DNA of 64,000 nt from Sphagnum magellanicum (Eukaryota > Streptophyta > Sphagnopsida > Sphagnales > Sphagnaceae). A program made the position numbers and the translations under genes. Under the pieces are notes generated by a model. The model was not told the DNA's origin, did not search any database, and was given only the letters and a program-made list of their open reading frames with translations. Each line of letters begins with the position of its first letter. The first letter of the stretch is position 1. Where the stretch lies: contig CM038915.1 of NCBI GenBank assembly GCA_021904315.1, positions 8,618,001 through 8,682,000 of the forward strand, written 5' to 3'. Of this stretch, positions 32,340 to 44,740 are shown in pieces.

Positions 32340-33314
32340 TGACGCACTCCCAACTCCTTAAAGGACTCAAATGTGAGCCCAAGTAGAAAACAACGGAAGA
32401 AAGAGGAGTCAGAGCACGCTGCCTAGCTCACAACACTTTGAGGGGTAGAGGGGCGTGTTGGAGCTCCGAGATGGGACTAGGAAGAGTTGACAAGCTTCAC
32501 TCACTCACATGGGCCTACACACAACCCACACAAAGTGGTTAGTGCATAGTTGGAACACCTTTGGTGCTAGGACGAGCCACGGGCAACACGAACACACAAG
32601 ACTCACCATGGCCTGAACTTGGGGGAAGCCACCACCTTCCCCCTTATAGTATATTCTGCAACTCTCCACGGAGGCTACATCCAAATGGCTATTTTTCCCG
32701 GGACTCCCGAGTGGGAGTCCCGAAATCCCGCCAGTTGGGACTTCTGTGACTTTGGAGCCCCATAACTTTGCGAGCAAACCTCCGATTGAAGTGCGGTCTA
32801 AAGCAAAGTTGTAGCTCTAGTCGAGAGCTTTCCAACAATATGTGGCATGCCCCTTGCAGCTAAGTAAATCGGGTCGATTCCCGACTTTTTGTGGTCGGAA
32901 GTCAAATTGCCAATTTGACTTCTATGACTTCTTTTGGCCATAACTTACGTTTCAGATGTCCAAATGAGCAATGCGAGCCCATTTTAGACATCTAAGTTCC
33001 AAGAGCTTTCCAATGATATAAAAAATGCCACAAGACATTGATATTTGACCCCTGCAATCGCTCTTTGAAGTTTTGGAAGCCCACCGGGACTCCATCTCCC
33101 AAAGTGGGAGTTGTCTTGAGAGTGTGAGTGTTCACTCCCTCACACTCCCTCACACTTTCTTACACTCCTGGGAATATGTGATGTGACTACCCGGCTTCCT
33201 CTTGGCTTGCAACCTTGCAATGCCTTTGCCTTGACTCCCGGGCTTCCTTCCCTTTGGCCCGCAACCTTGCAACCCCTTTGCCTTAATCGCGAGCCCAAAG
33301 CTAGGGTTGCGACA
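32340..33314 (-). repeat. solo chromovirus LTR, family A, inside copia
   Basis: 975 bp, TGACGCACTCCC...GGGTTGCGACA on plus. Flanked by CGTTC (32335-32339) and TGTTC (33315-33319), a 5-bp duplication with one mismatch. The uninterrupted copia at 1020-1060 shows the intact target. No internal chromovirus DNA remains. Confidence 0.93.
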
Positions 33315-35192
33315 TGTTCCACCTCTTTGGTGGTGACCCACCAATCACGAGGCCACTCCTTACGTTATTTTTGGGGCCTTTCTCTTGGTCCATCTTGTTG
33401 TGGTTCATTCAAACCCTCATCTTGTGATGAAGCAAATTCTTCTTCCGAACAAGAGTTTGTTGTAAATTCATCACCTTCCACGTCTTCCGCTGGTCTTGCC
33501 TTCAAAGATATAGGATTAACATCCTTCACAAGTTCATCGACTTCATCCACAACAAGGTGTTCCATTTGGTTTGAAAAGGGTCTCTTATCACGAACACCTT
33601 TTACTTCTTTCGTCCCTTCAAGGAACACAACATCTCGACTTTTAATGATCCTTTTGGTTTCTAAACACATTAAGCGATATGCTTTGGTCCCTTCACAATG
33701 CCCTATAAACACACAAGGTATGGATTTGGACTGTAATTTGCTTCTCTTTTCATCTGGAATGTGTGCAAATGTTTTGTAACCAAAAATTCTCAAATGAGAT
33801 ACATCCGGCTTCATACCAGTCCACGCTTCTTGTGGGGTCTTTGAATCAAAAACTTTAGTTGGGCATCGATTCTTGATGTAAACCGCCGTGTTCACCGCCT
33901 CCGCCCAAAACTCCAAGTCAAATCCTTGTGCACAAATCATGTTTCTAGCGCATTCCATGATGGTCCAACTTCTTAAGACTCGCCATGTTGAGGTGGCCAA
34001 GTCTTTGGTGCCAAAGCGTAGCTCCTTCATTCGAAAACTTTGCCACATTCGCACTCTCCTTTCGAACATTGATGTTGAGAAGATACAAGTTTTTCTCCCT
34101 TCGTGCTTGCGCCACAATGGTTCCATGGACATTGTTGACCTTACAACCATCCTTGTCAAACTCCACTTTCAAGCCCTCCGAAATGAGTTTGCTAACAGAA
34201 ATGAGACTATTCTTCATTTTCGGAACATGAAGAACTTGTGTGATGGTTGTAAGCAACATTTTACCTCCAACTTGCATTGTGGCCTTGATGCTCCCTTTGC
34301 CAATGGCCTCCAAAATGGTGTCATCTCCCATGTACACCTTTCGTGCAACAATGGATTCATAGATGGTGAACCACTCTCGTTTGAACATCATGTGTTGTGT
34401 TGCGCTCGAATCGATGATCCAATCGTTTCTCGCATGATCATTAGCACTCAAGGCGGTAACAAACATTTGTTCTTGGTCATCACAAGCTTGGTTTGCTTTT
34501 TCTTTCTCATCACTCTTCTTCTTCAAACAATTCCTCACAAAGTGTCCGGGTTTTTTACAATAAAAGCAAAGCTTTTCATTTTCCTTATGGGTTTTGTTAA
34601 GCAATGCGGCATTCTCTTTACTTTCACTTTCTTTTCTTTTGGAAACCTCATGAAGCAATCGAATGACAATGAACTGAAGGTCAACATCCTTGGTTGACAT
34701 GGACTCCAAACTCATGACCAAGTTATCAAAAGATGGGGGAAGGCTCATGAGAAGTACCATGTAGACGTCCTCATCTTCAATGTTCACTTCAATGGAACGT
34801 AATTGATCCGCAAGCGCCTTCACCATGTTGATGTGCGCAAGCAAGTCCTCCCCTTCTTGCATTTTGATGGTGAAGAACCTCCTTCGAAGAAATAACTTGT
34901 TTCCGATGGTCTTGGCTTCATGGACACCGCAAAGTGTTTCCCAAGCGCTTTTGACATTTTCGCAATATTGAATGTGTGCAAGTTGTGCATCCGTGAGATG
35001 TTCACAAAGTAGTGCAAATGCCTTGATCGCCTTTTCGTTATAATCCGTGATTTGATCTTCATCATGGGGAATTGTTGCACTCCCATCAACAAACTTCCAA
35101 AGCCCGTGCTTAGAAAGCATCATGCGCATCTTGAACTTCCAAAGGTGAAAGTTGCCACCATCAAACTTTTGCATGACTTTCAAAGACTCCAT
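33315..35192 (-). pseudogene. copia Gag, protease and partial integrase (catalytic core deleted)
   Basis: The first ATG on this strand is at 35192 (MESLKVMQKF). Gag is followed by a CCHC knuckle (CFYCKKPGHFVRNC), protease (DWIIDSSATQHM; Ser replaces the usual Gly), then LWHQRLGHLNMASLKK. At about 33968 the frame jumps to the distal integrase (IMECARNMICAQ). The HHCC second half and the DDE residues, about 450 bp in the sister copy, are missing. The distal part runs through the linker to 33315, where the solo LTR interrupts. Confidence 0.88.
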
Positions 35193-35806
35193 TTGGAAGG
35201 ATGACACAAATGCTAAAACAAACACTCTATGTTTTTTCTATTTGAAGGAAGGGAAAGTGGGAAAATTTCATAATGAAAAACTTGCTAATGTTTGAATGCC
35301 TCACTTGAAATCTCACCCACTCAATTGCTATATGTCATCAAGCAAAACCTTTACAAGAAACCCTCAAACACTTGAAAAACTTTGTTGCACAAATGTCAAA
35401 CTTGAATGTTGAAATTCTTCAACAACTCGAAGAACTCTTTTCCACACTCTCTCAAACTTTAATGTTGAAACTCTCAATAACTTGAAGAACTCTCTTCCAC
35501 ACATTTTGAAATCCTAAGACACTTTGAAGACCTCTCTTTCACACACTTTGAACTTAAAACTTGAAACTTCAAGATTTGAAGAACATTCTTCCACACTTGA
35601 GAACTTACAACACCTTGAAGAAATCTCTTCCACGCCTCCCACTCACTTGAAAAGTTGTAAGCTCCTTGGCATCACTTGGAAATGAACTCCCACTTATTTT
35701 GCAAACAAAAATCCGTCTCTCAAAAAGATTCTCTCCTTTTTTCTATGCAATACAAGCTTAAAACCTTTCACTATTTTTTGTTCTAACACAATATTCCTTC
35801 TTTTGC
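35193..35806 (-). other. copia leader (minus strand)
   Basis: Region between ATG and primer site, made of loosely repeated CTTGAAGAACTCT(C/T)TTCCACAC-type units on the plus strand. No ORF. Confidence 0.6.
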
Positions 35807-35825
35807 TTGGTGTGGGCCCATAACC
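35807..35825 (-). promoter_or_regulatory. half-tRNA initiator Met primer site
   Basis: Complement reads GGTTATGGGCCCAC next to the 5' LTR, as in the copia at 24672. Confidence 0.75.
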
Positions 35826-36169
35826 TATTGGAAACAAGTTGAAAACAAGCAAGAAATGGAACACTCAAGGTTCATGAAATAGAACAATTGTATTAACTAA
35901 CAAGAACAATATAAAGGTTGTATGCTTTCAATTGATGCAATCACAAAACTATGGCTTGCAACAACTAACAAAGCTTGAAGGTTCTATGTGCACTCAAAAA
36001 CCATGAAAGGAAAGAATGAAAAACAACTCAAAACCACTCCATTATATACTATCTCCTAACCCTAAAGTAGCCGCCACTTAACCCTAACCTAGCCGCCACC
36101 AAACCCTAACCCTAGCCGTCGCCAAACGTAGTCTCCACTTCTAAACCCTAACCTATAGTATTTCTAACA
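35826..36169 (-). repeat. 5' LTR of the minus-strand copia (internally deleted)
   Basis: 344 bp, with the normal ends. It lacks most of the minisatellite and the U3 hairpin segment present in its partner LTR. The deletion joins CTAACCTA to TAGTATTTCTAACA. Confidence 0.88.
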
Positions 36170-36174
36170 AAACT

Positions 36175-36527
36175 TACATTCCTTTTTACAATAATCAAAT
36201 CTCACTTTTAACCCTAATACAGCCAACAGGAATGGAAAGTGTTTAAGAGGACAATAGAAGTGCTTCAGAAGAACCTCAACATGTACAGCATCAATCAGTC
36301 AAACCCTAAACCTAACACAATCCTTTAATCTTAATCCCTTGCAGGTTTGATCTATAACATAAAACTACATGTTTGGTAGAATATTTCAATTGTTTCGAGC
36401 AAAATCCAAAGGAAAAAAATAGTTCCAAATTGAAATAATGAAATACTTGTGTCATTAATTTGGTGAATTAGAATAACATGTTAATATTGAATAATGTTAT
36501 TATGAAAAAATTACAAAAAATGGAAAT
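36175..36527. other. AT-rich spacer
   Basis: Unique-looking DNA right of the copia target duplication. No gene or repeat recognised. Confidence 0.5.
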
Positions 36528-37032
36528 TGTTAAAAATACTATTCGTTTCTAATTCCCAATGTTGATGAATGTGTCAAACATTCATCAAAAGGATGAATAG
36601 TATTCACATCCTTGTAGTAGTTAGGTTAGGGTTTAGAAGTGGAAACTACTTAAGGCTTGGCGGTGGCTAGGGTTAGGGTTTGGTGGTGACTAGGGTTAGG
36701 GGCGGCTACGATTAAGGTTTAGTGGCGGTTAGGGTGAAGTGGTAGCTAGGGTTAGGGTTTGGTGGTGGTTAGGTTAGGGTTAAGTGGCAGCTACTTTAGT
36801 GTTAGGAGTATATAATGGAGTGGTTCTGAATTGTCTTTCATTCTCTCCTTTCATGGTTTTGAGTGCACGTAGAACCTTCAAGCCTTGTTAGTGGTTGCAA
36901 GTCATAGTTTTGTGATTATAGCATTTGAAACATACAACCTTTGTGATTTCTTGTTAGTTAATACAATTGTTCCATTTCATGAACCTTGAATGTTTCAATT
37001 CTTGCTTTCTTGTTTTTAAGTTGTTTCCAATA
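36528..37032 (+). repeat. solo copia family-1 LTR
   Basis: TGTTAAAAAT...CCAATA, 505 bp, with flanks GAAAT and GGAAT (one mismatch). No internal sequence on either side. Confidence 0.85.
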
Positions 37033-37674
37033 GGAATGGCATGAAACTATTGACAATGAATATGTCAAAATTCATTTGTGTAATGAAAATAATGTTATAA
37101 TTATGGACCATTATTTTAGTCATCAAAATCATGAAATCAATATATCAAAATCATTATTTATAATACTCATATATTTTCAACAAGCATTTTATCAATAGTG
37201 GAATAACAAAGATGAAAATTACACAACAATAATGTGAAAAAAACTTGATAAATAACATCAATTTAATGGTTCATTATAATCACATTGAAATTTTGCCTTG
37301 GGAAGTCTATGATGTTAACCACTAAACTCCAACAAGCACAATAATCCTTGAGTAAAGTCAGGTCAATTCAGGAGGAAGAACAAAGCGTTTGGAAAGTAGC
37401 AATAAGTCCTTGGAGGAGTAGATGACCACCATAAAGGAAGATCACAATTTGTTGATGCAAAAATTCCATGAATAGAATTACATCACCATGCTCAAGGGTT
37501 AGAATTGTTGAATCATATGGAGCAACATGTGAAGGATGCAACAACCTGGGTAATAAAAGAGACAACCCTAAAAGATAAAATTAAAAAAAATTCAACTCAG
37601 GCAAGAAAGGTTGTTAAGAGGAAGTTTGAATAGTGGGAATGGGAAGACATCATGGTTCAAAATGTTGCAAAAAT
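37033..37674. other. AT-rich spacer
   Basis: No supported gene. Short frames only. Confidence 0.5.
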
Positions 37675-38165
37675 TGTTAGAAGTACTATTCGTTTCTAAT
37701 TCCCAATGTTGATGAATGTGTTAAACATTCATCAAAAGGATGAATAGTATTCACATCCTTGTAGTAGGTAGGTTAGGGTTTAAAAGTGGAAACTACTTAA
37801 GGCTTGGCGGCGGCTAGGGTTAGGGTTTGGTGACAACTAGGGTTAGGGTTTAGTGGCGGCCAGGGTTAGGCGGTGGCTAGGGTTTAGGTTTGGTGTCAAC
37901 TAAGGTTAGGGTTTGGTGGCGGCTGCTTTAGGGTTAGGAGATAGTATATAATGAAGTGATTTTGAGTGGACTTTCATTTTCTCCTTTCATGGTTTTGAAT
38001 GCACGTAGAACCTTCAAGCCTTGTTAGTAGTTGTAGGCCATAGTTTTGTGATTGTAGCATTTGAAGCATACGACCTTTGCGATTTTTTGTTAGTTAATAT
38101 GCTTGTTCCATTTAATGAAACCTTGAATGTTTCATTTCTTGCTTGTTTTCAAGTTGTTTCCAATA
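37675..38165 (+). repeat. 5' LTR of the deleted copia
   Basis: 491 bp, TGTTAGAAGTAC...CCAATA, with hairpin, telomere-like units and TATATAATG box. Confidence 0.9.
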
Positions 38166-38693
38166 GGTTATGGGCCCACACCAAGCAAGAGAAAAGACAT
38201 TGTGTTGGAACAAGAAATAGTCAAGGGTTTTGCTTGTATAACATAGAAAGGAAATTTTTTTGGGGGGGAAGGCTTTTAGTTTGCAAGGTTGCAAAGAGAG
38301 TTTAAGTCCATTTCTAAGTGAATGGGAAGTGTGGAAAAGATTTCTTCAAAGTGTTATAAGTTTTTCAAGCATGAAAAAACTTGTTCTTCAAGTTTTTTGA
38401 AAGTATCAAGTTTCAAGGTGAAAGTGTGTGGAATAGAGTTCTTTGATTCATTGAAATTGGGAGGTGTGTGGAAGAAAGCTCTTTGAATTGTTGAAAGTGT
38501 GAAGTTTCAAGTGTGTCAAAGCAAGTTTTTCGCATTGTTACAAGTTTCAAGTGAAATTTCAAGCTTGTGTAATCTAGATTTGCAAGTGATAGAAGTTTTT
38601 CTTTTCAAGTTTCCGTGAGAGGTCAAAGATTTTCTTCCAAAGCTTTCAATCTTTTGAAAGAGTGTTTGTTGTAACATTTGTGTCCAAAATGTT

Positions 38694-39507
38694 TTCTTTT
38701 CAAATGGAATCCTTGAAAGTCATGGAAAAGTTTGATGGTGGCAACTTTCACCTTTGGAAGTTCAAAATGCACATGCTACTTTCCAAACATGGGCTTTGGA
38801 AATTTGTTGATGGGAGTGCCATCTTGCCAAATGAAGAAGTTGCAAGGGCCAATTACAACGAGAAAGAGACCAACGCTTTTGAATTGCTTTGTGAACACTT
38901 CATGGATGCCCAACTTGCACACATTCAATATTGTGACAATGTGAGAAATGCGTGAGAGGCTTTTTTTGGTGTGCATGAAGCTAAAACCATTGGCAACAAG
39001 TTGTTCTTTCGAAGGAGATTCTTCACCATCAAAATGCAAGAAGGAGATGACATGCTTGTGCACATCAACACGGTGAAAGCCCTTGTGGACCAACTACGTT
39101 CCATCGAAGTGAACATTACGAATGAAAATGTTTACATGGTACTCCTCATGAGCCTTCCTCCATCCTTTGATAACTTAATCACAAGCTTAGAGTTCATGTC
39201 CACCAAAGATGTAGACCTTCAATTCATTGTAGCAAGGTTGCTTTACGAAGTGTCCAAAAGAAAAGAATGTGAGAGTTCCGAAATTATTGCATTAATCAAC
39301 AAAACTCATAAGTCAAACGAGAAGCTTTGTTTCTATTGTAAGAAACCCGGACATTTTGCGAAAACTTGTTTGAAGAAGAAAAGTGATGAAAAAGAAAAAG
39401 CTAATCAAGGTTGTGAAGATCATGAGCAAATGTTTGTTACGGCATTGAATGCCAATGATCATACCACGTATGATTGGATTGTCGATTCCGGTGCAATGCA
39501 ACAATGA
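38694..39507 (+). pseudogene. copia gag and protease start (broken)
   Basis: The first frame ATG before FSFQMESLKVMEKFDGGNF is about 38690. TGA at 38953-38955 equals a CGA codon of the sister copy. After it come MQEGDDMLVHINTV, the CCHC knuckle (CFYCKKPGHFAKTC) and DWIVDSGA, where the deletion begins. Confidence 0.85.
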
Positions 39508-40113
39508 CATCCAATAAGTGTGTTGAGTCAACACATGGCGAACCCTAGCATGGAGCATTGGATGGCCGTCAAACGAATCTTTCGATATTTGCAAGGTATG
39601 TTGCAAATGAAATTACAATTCAGTGTAACACCATCCAAGGAAGTTCTTGGATATTGTGACGCAGATTAGGGTGGTGATCTTGAAGATAGGAGGTCTACCA
39701 CAGGGTTTGTTTTCATGATCGGAGGTGGAGCCATTTCTTGGAGTAGCAAACGACAACCTACAATAGCATTGTCCACCATGGAGGCGGAATACATGGTGAA
39801 CACGCAAGCCACAAAAGAAGCCATATGGATAACAAAATTGATGATGGATTTAGGATACATGGAGGAAAAGAAAATGATGGTGATTTGATGCGACAATCAA
39901 GGTGCGATATCATTGACCAAGAATCCCACTCACCATGCATGAACAAAACACATTGATGTACAACATCATTTTGTTCGAGAACGAGTTGAAAATGGAGAAG
40001 TTCGATTTGAATATTGTCCAACGGAACACATGGTGGCGGATGTCCTTATTAAGGCATTATCAAAAGAACAACATCATAAATTGATAAACATGTTTGGATT
40101 AGAAACCTTATAG
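39508..40113 (+). pseudogene. copia RT end and RNase H (broken)
   Basis: Picks up at the PISVLSQHMANP block and runs through RNase H ([28 protein letters not shown]) to the end of the frame. Stops correspond to TGG-to-TAG and CGA-to-TGA transitions relative to 28650-29259. Confidence 0.85.
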
Positions 40114-40121
40114 AGTGGGAG

Positions 40122-40551
40122 TGTTAGAAATACTATTCGTTTCTAATTCCCAATGTTGATGAATGTGTTAAATATTCATCAAAAGGATGAATAGTATTCA
40201 CATCCTTGTAGTAGTTAAGTTAGGGTTTAGAAGTGGAGACTATTTAGGGTTTGGCAGGGGCTAGGGTTAAGGTTTGGCGGCAGCTAGGGTTAGGGGTTGG
40301 TGGCAGCTAGGTTAAAGTGGCGGTTAGGGTTAAGAGATAGTATATAATGGAGCGGTTTTGAGTTGTCTTTCATTCTCTCCTTTCATGGTTTTGAGTGCAT
40401 GTAGAACCTTCAAGCCTTGTTAGTAGTTACAAGCCATAATTTTGTGATTGTAGCATTTGAAATTGTGATTTCTTGTCAGTTAATACGATTGTTCCATTTC
40501 ATGAACTTTGAATGTTTCATTTCTTGCTTGTTTTCAAGTTGTTTTCCAATA
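40122..40551 (+). repeat. 3' LTR of the deleted copia
   Basis: 430 bp, preceded by the GAGTGGGAG purine tract. Shorter minisatellite than its partner. Confidence 0.9.
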
Positions 40552-43458
40552 TGAGGTTCCTAAAACTTAAAACCCTCAAAGTCTCGAACAAGAAGAGTTG
40601 CCCAACTTAAACAACTTTGTGAACTAATGCACAACAATTTGGATTATCCAAAGGAAAAATGTTAAGTTAACAAAGCATGACCTAAGTATACTTAATTTAG
40701 CCTCAATATACTTCTACTTATATTTACCTAGTATTCATTTATATGTTACCTAGTGGTTAAGTCAAATTAAAGTTAAACATGTGGCATTTAACGTACATGG
40801 TGGCTATCTTCCTACCTTGTAAGGTGGTTAACCTTGTGCACAATGCCTATGATGACCACTAGGAAAAACCACCCAAGTGGTTTGAAAAGTGGAATGGAAA
40901 TTTTTCAACCATGCTTAAAAGCATTTCGGGCAAAAAATTCCTAAACCATCATTACCTCCCATTGTATGACCACTTTTGTGAGTTTCTAGTGGGATTTGAC
41001 CACTCAATAAAATCATGAGTGGTTCATGTCATGTAAAGACCACCCAAAGTTGAATTGGGTGGTTGGATGTAGTGGTTTGTTTGTGCACATTTTCTAATAG
41101 TGAAACTTGCAAACATTTACTTTTGATTTATTCACATGCCACAAATCTATTACTTCATATTGAAGTACAACACTATTAATAAAATTAAAAAAAGGTCAAA
41201 ACAATGTAATAACAACAAAAACAATGTGTGCTTAATATCCAATAGTTTAGCTTACAAAATAAAGTAATAAAATTACATTAGCAAGCATAGTAATGGTTGG
41301 CCAAGTGCTGGTTTGGTGTTACAATTTTTGTGTTGCAAAACAATAAAATAAACAACAAAAATAACACATGAAATAAAACAACACAAAAGCAATAATAACA
41401 TTGCAAGAATAGTTTAATGTTTATAATTCAAGAACTTATAAGTTCCTCCAGGATATTAAGAACCCCATTAACAACCAACATCCACAAAAACCAAGAAACC
41501 AGCAACCAATTGACCATTAACAAGGTTCCATTCACAAAAACTTTGCAAACATGACGTTTTACATATGAATGAATGGGTTTGCTCACGATTGGGCTTTTAG
41601 CAAATTATTAGGGATGGAATGGATGAAAATATTTTGTGCCATATTCATTTAAATTTTGAAATTGAACTTTCCCACCCATTTTGTTGGACAAAGATTTTTC
41701 AACATACACTTGTGATGAAAAATGATGGATGCAAACCATTTTAGGGTTTTAGGGGCAAAAGGAAATGAAGTCCTAACATATTTTGATCTTAATAAATTTT
41801 TCACATGTATGAAATGTTTGGTGGAAATGGATAAGATGGCTTGGTTAGGTTGCTTTTTGTTGTGTGTTTAAATGTTAAAATGGTGTATAAAGAATCCAAT
41901 GGTGTTTGCAAAGAAAAGAAGAAATGGATAAAACTAGGAGGTGCAAGGGTGAAAATATATCAAGTGGAGAATTGAGAAAAAATGGACAAGAACTCATATC
42001 CATGTAAGTAATTTGCCCATGATTAAAAATCAATTATGGCTCAAGATAACATTCATAGAATTTTTTTAAGGTCAATTTCAACAAATTGTGATTGGTAAAG
42101 GTTAGTTATTGTAGATCATGGCTAGTTAGGATCAATTTCAACAAATTGTGGCAACCCAATGTAATGACATTCAAATAGAAAAAAACTAAACATATTGTTT
42201 CAACTAGAATGTTATAAGGTAAATATCCAAAACTTTGAACAAGTGAAGTACATTAGTTAACTAGCTTGTTATGTCCATGTGCAATGTCATTGTCCCAAAG
42301 TGAATGGGACTAGCATGCATGTAGCCAATAGATGACCAATTTCCAAATTGTTACATAAGGGTGTAATGGAGGATTAGTGGGTGTAGCTCATGTATGGGCT
42401 ACATGTGTTATTATCATTCTTTCGTTGTTTTTATTGTTATTTTTATTATTTTGTGCAAGATAAAAAAATGCTTCCATGTTTCTTCAAAGTGAAAGAGAAA
42501 CACAAAATTAAAGTTTAATCAAAAGTCTCCTGTCCCTCTAACAAGTATGTACTCCTAGTCTTAAACTAACTAATTCAAAACTTAAACAATCCAATAGATT
42601 ATTTAAATAGTCATTTAGCTAGTAAGAAAACCAACAATCTTAACAAATTCAAATTATCACCATGTTTAACTACATGTTCTATCAACATGTTCTATAGACT
42701 ACTAGTTGACCAACAACCAGTCAACTTCTCTATTAACCTAGTATAATGCTACTTACCAAGTTCTGTAACTAGTTAGGTGAAGTCATAGATTAGGTTAAAT
42801 AACCTGATAGGTTTAACAACTTGTTAGGACTAATAACTTGTTGGGTCACCTATTATTAAACTATTCTTATTGACATAATTTTACTATTTTATTTTGTAAG
42901 TTAAACTATTGGATATTATGCACATGTTTTTGTTTTAATTACATTGTTTTGACCTTTTCTTATTATATTAATAGTGTTGCACCTTAGTTTGGGAAGTAAA
43001 AAACTGTGGCACGTGAAAAAATTAGAAGTAAATGTTGGCAAATTTTTTTACAAGGTATGAAATTTTAAAACATCGGGACAAATTTCAATACATTTTAACT
43101 CCATGCACCTATTAATGATGTAATGTTGTAAGGTGTTGCTAAGGCATTTGAAAGTTCAAACCTACATTAGGTGGTCATTGGTTTGCCCTAAACAACCAAA
43201 TCAACAAAGATAGCAATTGTTACACTTGTTGATATAATGTTACTACCTTGTTTTGTAAGCTAAAGTATTGGATATTGGTATTGGTATTGTTATTAGTTTT
43301 TTTAAACCTATTGTTTGATTGTATATAAAATGTTTCATTTCAAAAAAAAGTGGTAGATTTATGGCACACAAAGGAGTAAAAGGGAAATGTTGTGAAATCC
43401 ATTTACAAGGTATGAAATTTCAAAAAATTAGGATTTTCACTTCAGTGCATCCCCACCC
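40552..43458. other. AT-rich intergenic DNA with a long inverted repeat
   Basis: No coding signal. The notable content is the inverted-repeat structure listed separately. Confidence 0.5.
41101..43043. repeat. long imperfect inverted repeat (possible TIR or foldback element)
   Basis: 41101-41280 and about 42871-43043 are reverse complements with roughly one difference per seven bases (shared TTTGTAAG.TAAACTATTGGATATT and ATTAATAGTGTTG blocks). A third copy in the second arm's orientation lies at about 43228-43440. The 1.6-kb interior has no ORF. Target duplications could not be established. Confidence 0.55.
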
Positions 43459-43954
43459 TATTGGAAACAACTTGAAAACAAGCAAGAAATGAAACATTCA
43501 AGGTTCATGAAATGGAACAATTGTATTAACTAACAAGAAATCACAAAGGTTATATGTTTCAAATGCTATAATCACAAAACTATGACTTGCAACTACTAAT
43601 AAGGCTTGAAGATTCTACATGCATTCAAAACCATGAAAGGAGAGAATGAAAGACAACTCAAAACCACTCCAATATATATTATCTCCTAACCTTAAAATAG
43701 CCACCACTTAACCCTAACCCTAGCCGCCACCAAACCCTAACCTTAGTCGCTACCAAACCCTAACCCTAGCCACCACCAAAACCTAACCCTAGCCGCTGCC
43801 CAACCCTAAGTAGTTAGCCTCCACTTCCAAACCCTAGCCACCATTATTCAACCTAACCTAACTACTATAAGGATGTGAATGTTATTCATCCTTTTGATGA
43901 ATGTTTAACACATTCATCAACATTGGGAATTAGAAACGAATAATATTTCTAACA
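43459..43954 (-). repeat. solo copia family-1 LTR
   Basis: 496 bp, TATTGGAAAC...TTTCTAACA on plus, with perfect target duplications CACCC (43454-43458 and 43955-43959). Confidence 0.92.
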
Positions 43955-43959
43955 CACCC

Positions 43960-44225
43960 TACCAATGGAAGTGATATTAGTCACTAGCCGTTCCACTCAA
44001 ATATTGAGTGGAATGCACCTATCCCACTATAGTGGTTTGGTAATGGTTTTGGAGCCTTAATGATGGGGGTGGCTATGGCAAGGGACATGTCATTACACAA
44101 CCATAGTGCATGCCCAAACCACTAGCTACAATGAACCATTATCTAGAGTTTAAACAAATGGAATGGTCAATTTGGCATTTCCATTCCCCCTTTATTAATA
44201 TTTTGGTTTGATGTTTGGCATATTA
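43960..44225. other. spacer
   Basis: No feature recognised. Confidence 0.4.
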
Positions 44226-44740
44226 TGTTGAGAATTCAAGCTAAATTAGTTAGGTTTCATTAGTTACTAGGGTAGGAAATACTAGGTTACCTTCACAAGG
44301 TTGAATTACTTTCTTTACTTATATTAGTTTGGTTATTTGTGGTTTAGTTTTTTAGTTAAATACCTTGGTGTCGATGGTTTGGTTCTTTTTTTTCTTCATT
44401 GCACAAGTTTGTGTATTTCATGTGACAAGAACCTTGAGGAGTTCTTGATGTTATGTTTTGTGTTGTGAACATCATGTTTTAGTTTCCTTTCAATAAAGAT
44501 TTATGTTTGCACTTGAATAGATATCCTATTTGTTAACATGGTATCAGGGCTTAGGTTGTTGAATGAGAAAGTTGAAAGAAATCTAGAGCTAAAAAGTCTT
44601 TAGAACTAGAGCTTGAGAGTCTCTAGTAATATCATAGGAGTTTTTCAAGTGCAAAAGAGAAACGAGGAAAGGAAAGAATGTGAAGAGAAAGAAAAGAAAA
44701 GAAAAGAAGTGAAAGGAGATCAACATATCAAGGGTTGTGG
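44226..44740 (+). mobile_element. 5' end of another copia: LTR, conventional primer site and leader
   Basis: An LTR-like segment TGTTGAGAAT...TTTGTTAACA (44226-44538) is followed directly by TGGTATCAGGGC (44539-44550), one mismatch from the complement of the initiator Met tRNA 3' end. A purine-rich leader follows and is interrupted at 44741 by a family-1 solo LTR. No partner LTR or coding region was found. Confidence 0.6.
44539..44550 (+). promoter_or_regulatory. primer binding site (3' end of initiator tRNA-Met)
   Basis: TGGTATCAGGGC against the usual TGGTATCAGAGC. This is a different priming mode from the half-tRNA sites of families 1 and 2. Confidence 0.6.

Larger units (their letters stand above)
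30206..36169 (-). mobile_element. copia family-1 element (minus), integrase core deleted, carrying a solo LTR
   Basis: Right LTR (5') 35826-36169, primer site 35807-35825, gag from 35192, RNase H ending near 30763, left LTR (3') 30206-30754. Perfect 5-bp target duplications AAACT lie at 30201-30205 and 36170-36174. A chromovirus solo LTR sits inside at 32340-33314. The element belongs to a subgroup shared with the fragment at 1-1628. Confidence 0.93.
37675..40551 (+). mobile_element. internally deleted copia family-1 element (2.9 kb)
   Basis: 5' LTR 37675-38165, primer site 38166-38184 (GGTTATGGGCCCAC), leader, gag and start of protease, then a direct jump to RT end/RNase H, and 3' LTR 40122-40551. 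About 2.5 kb is missing relative to 24186-29730. The flanks (AAAAT left, TGAGG right) do not match, so no target duplication is visible. Confidence 0.9.

Noticed and set aside
33888..34697. 269-codon plus-strand frame
   Set aside because: Shadow of copia gag/protease on the minus strand; no independent protein signature.
36341..36360. Splice-acceptor-like TCCCTTGCAG
   Set aside because: An isolated match in spacer DNA without an adjoining exon.
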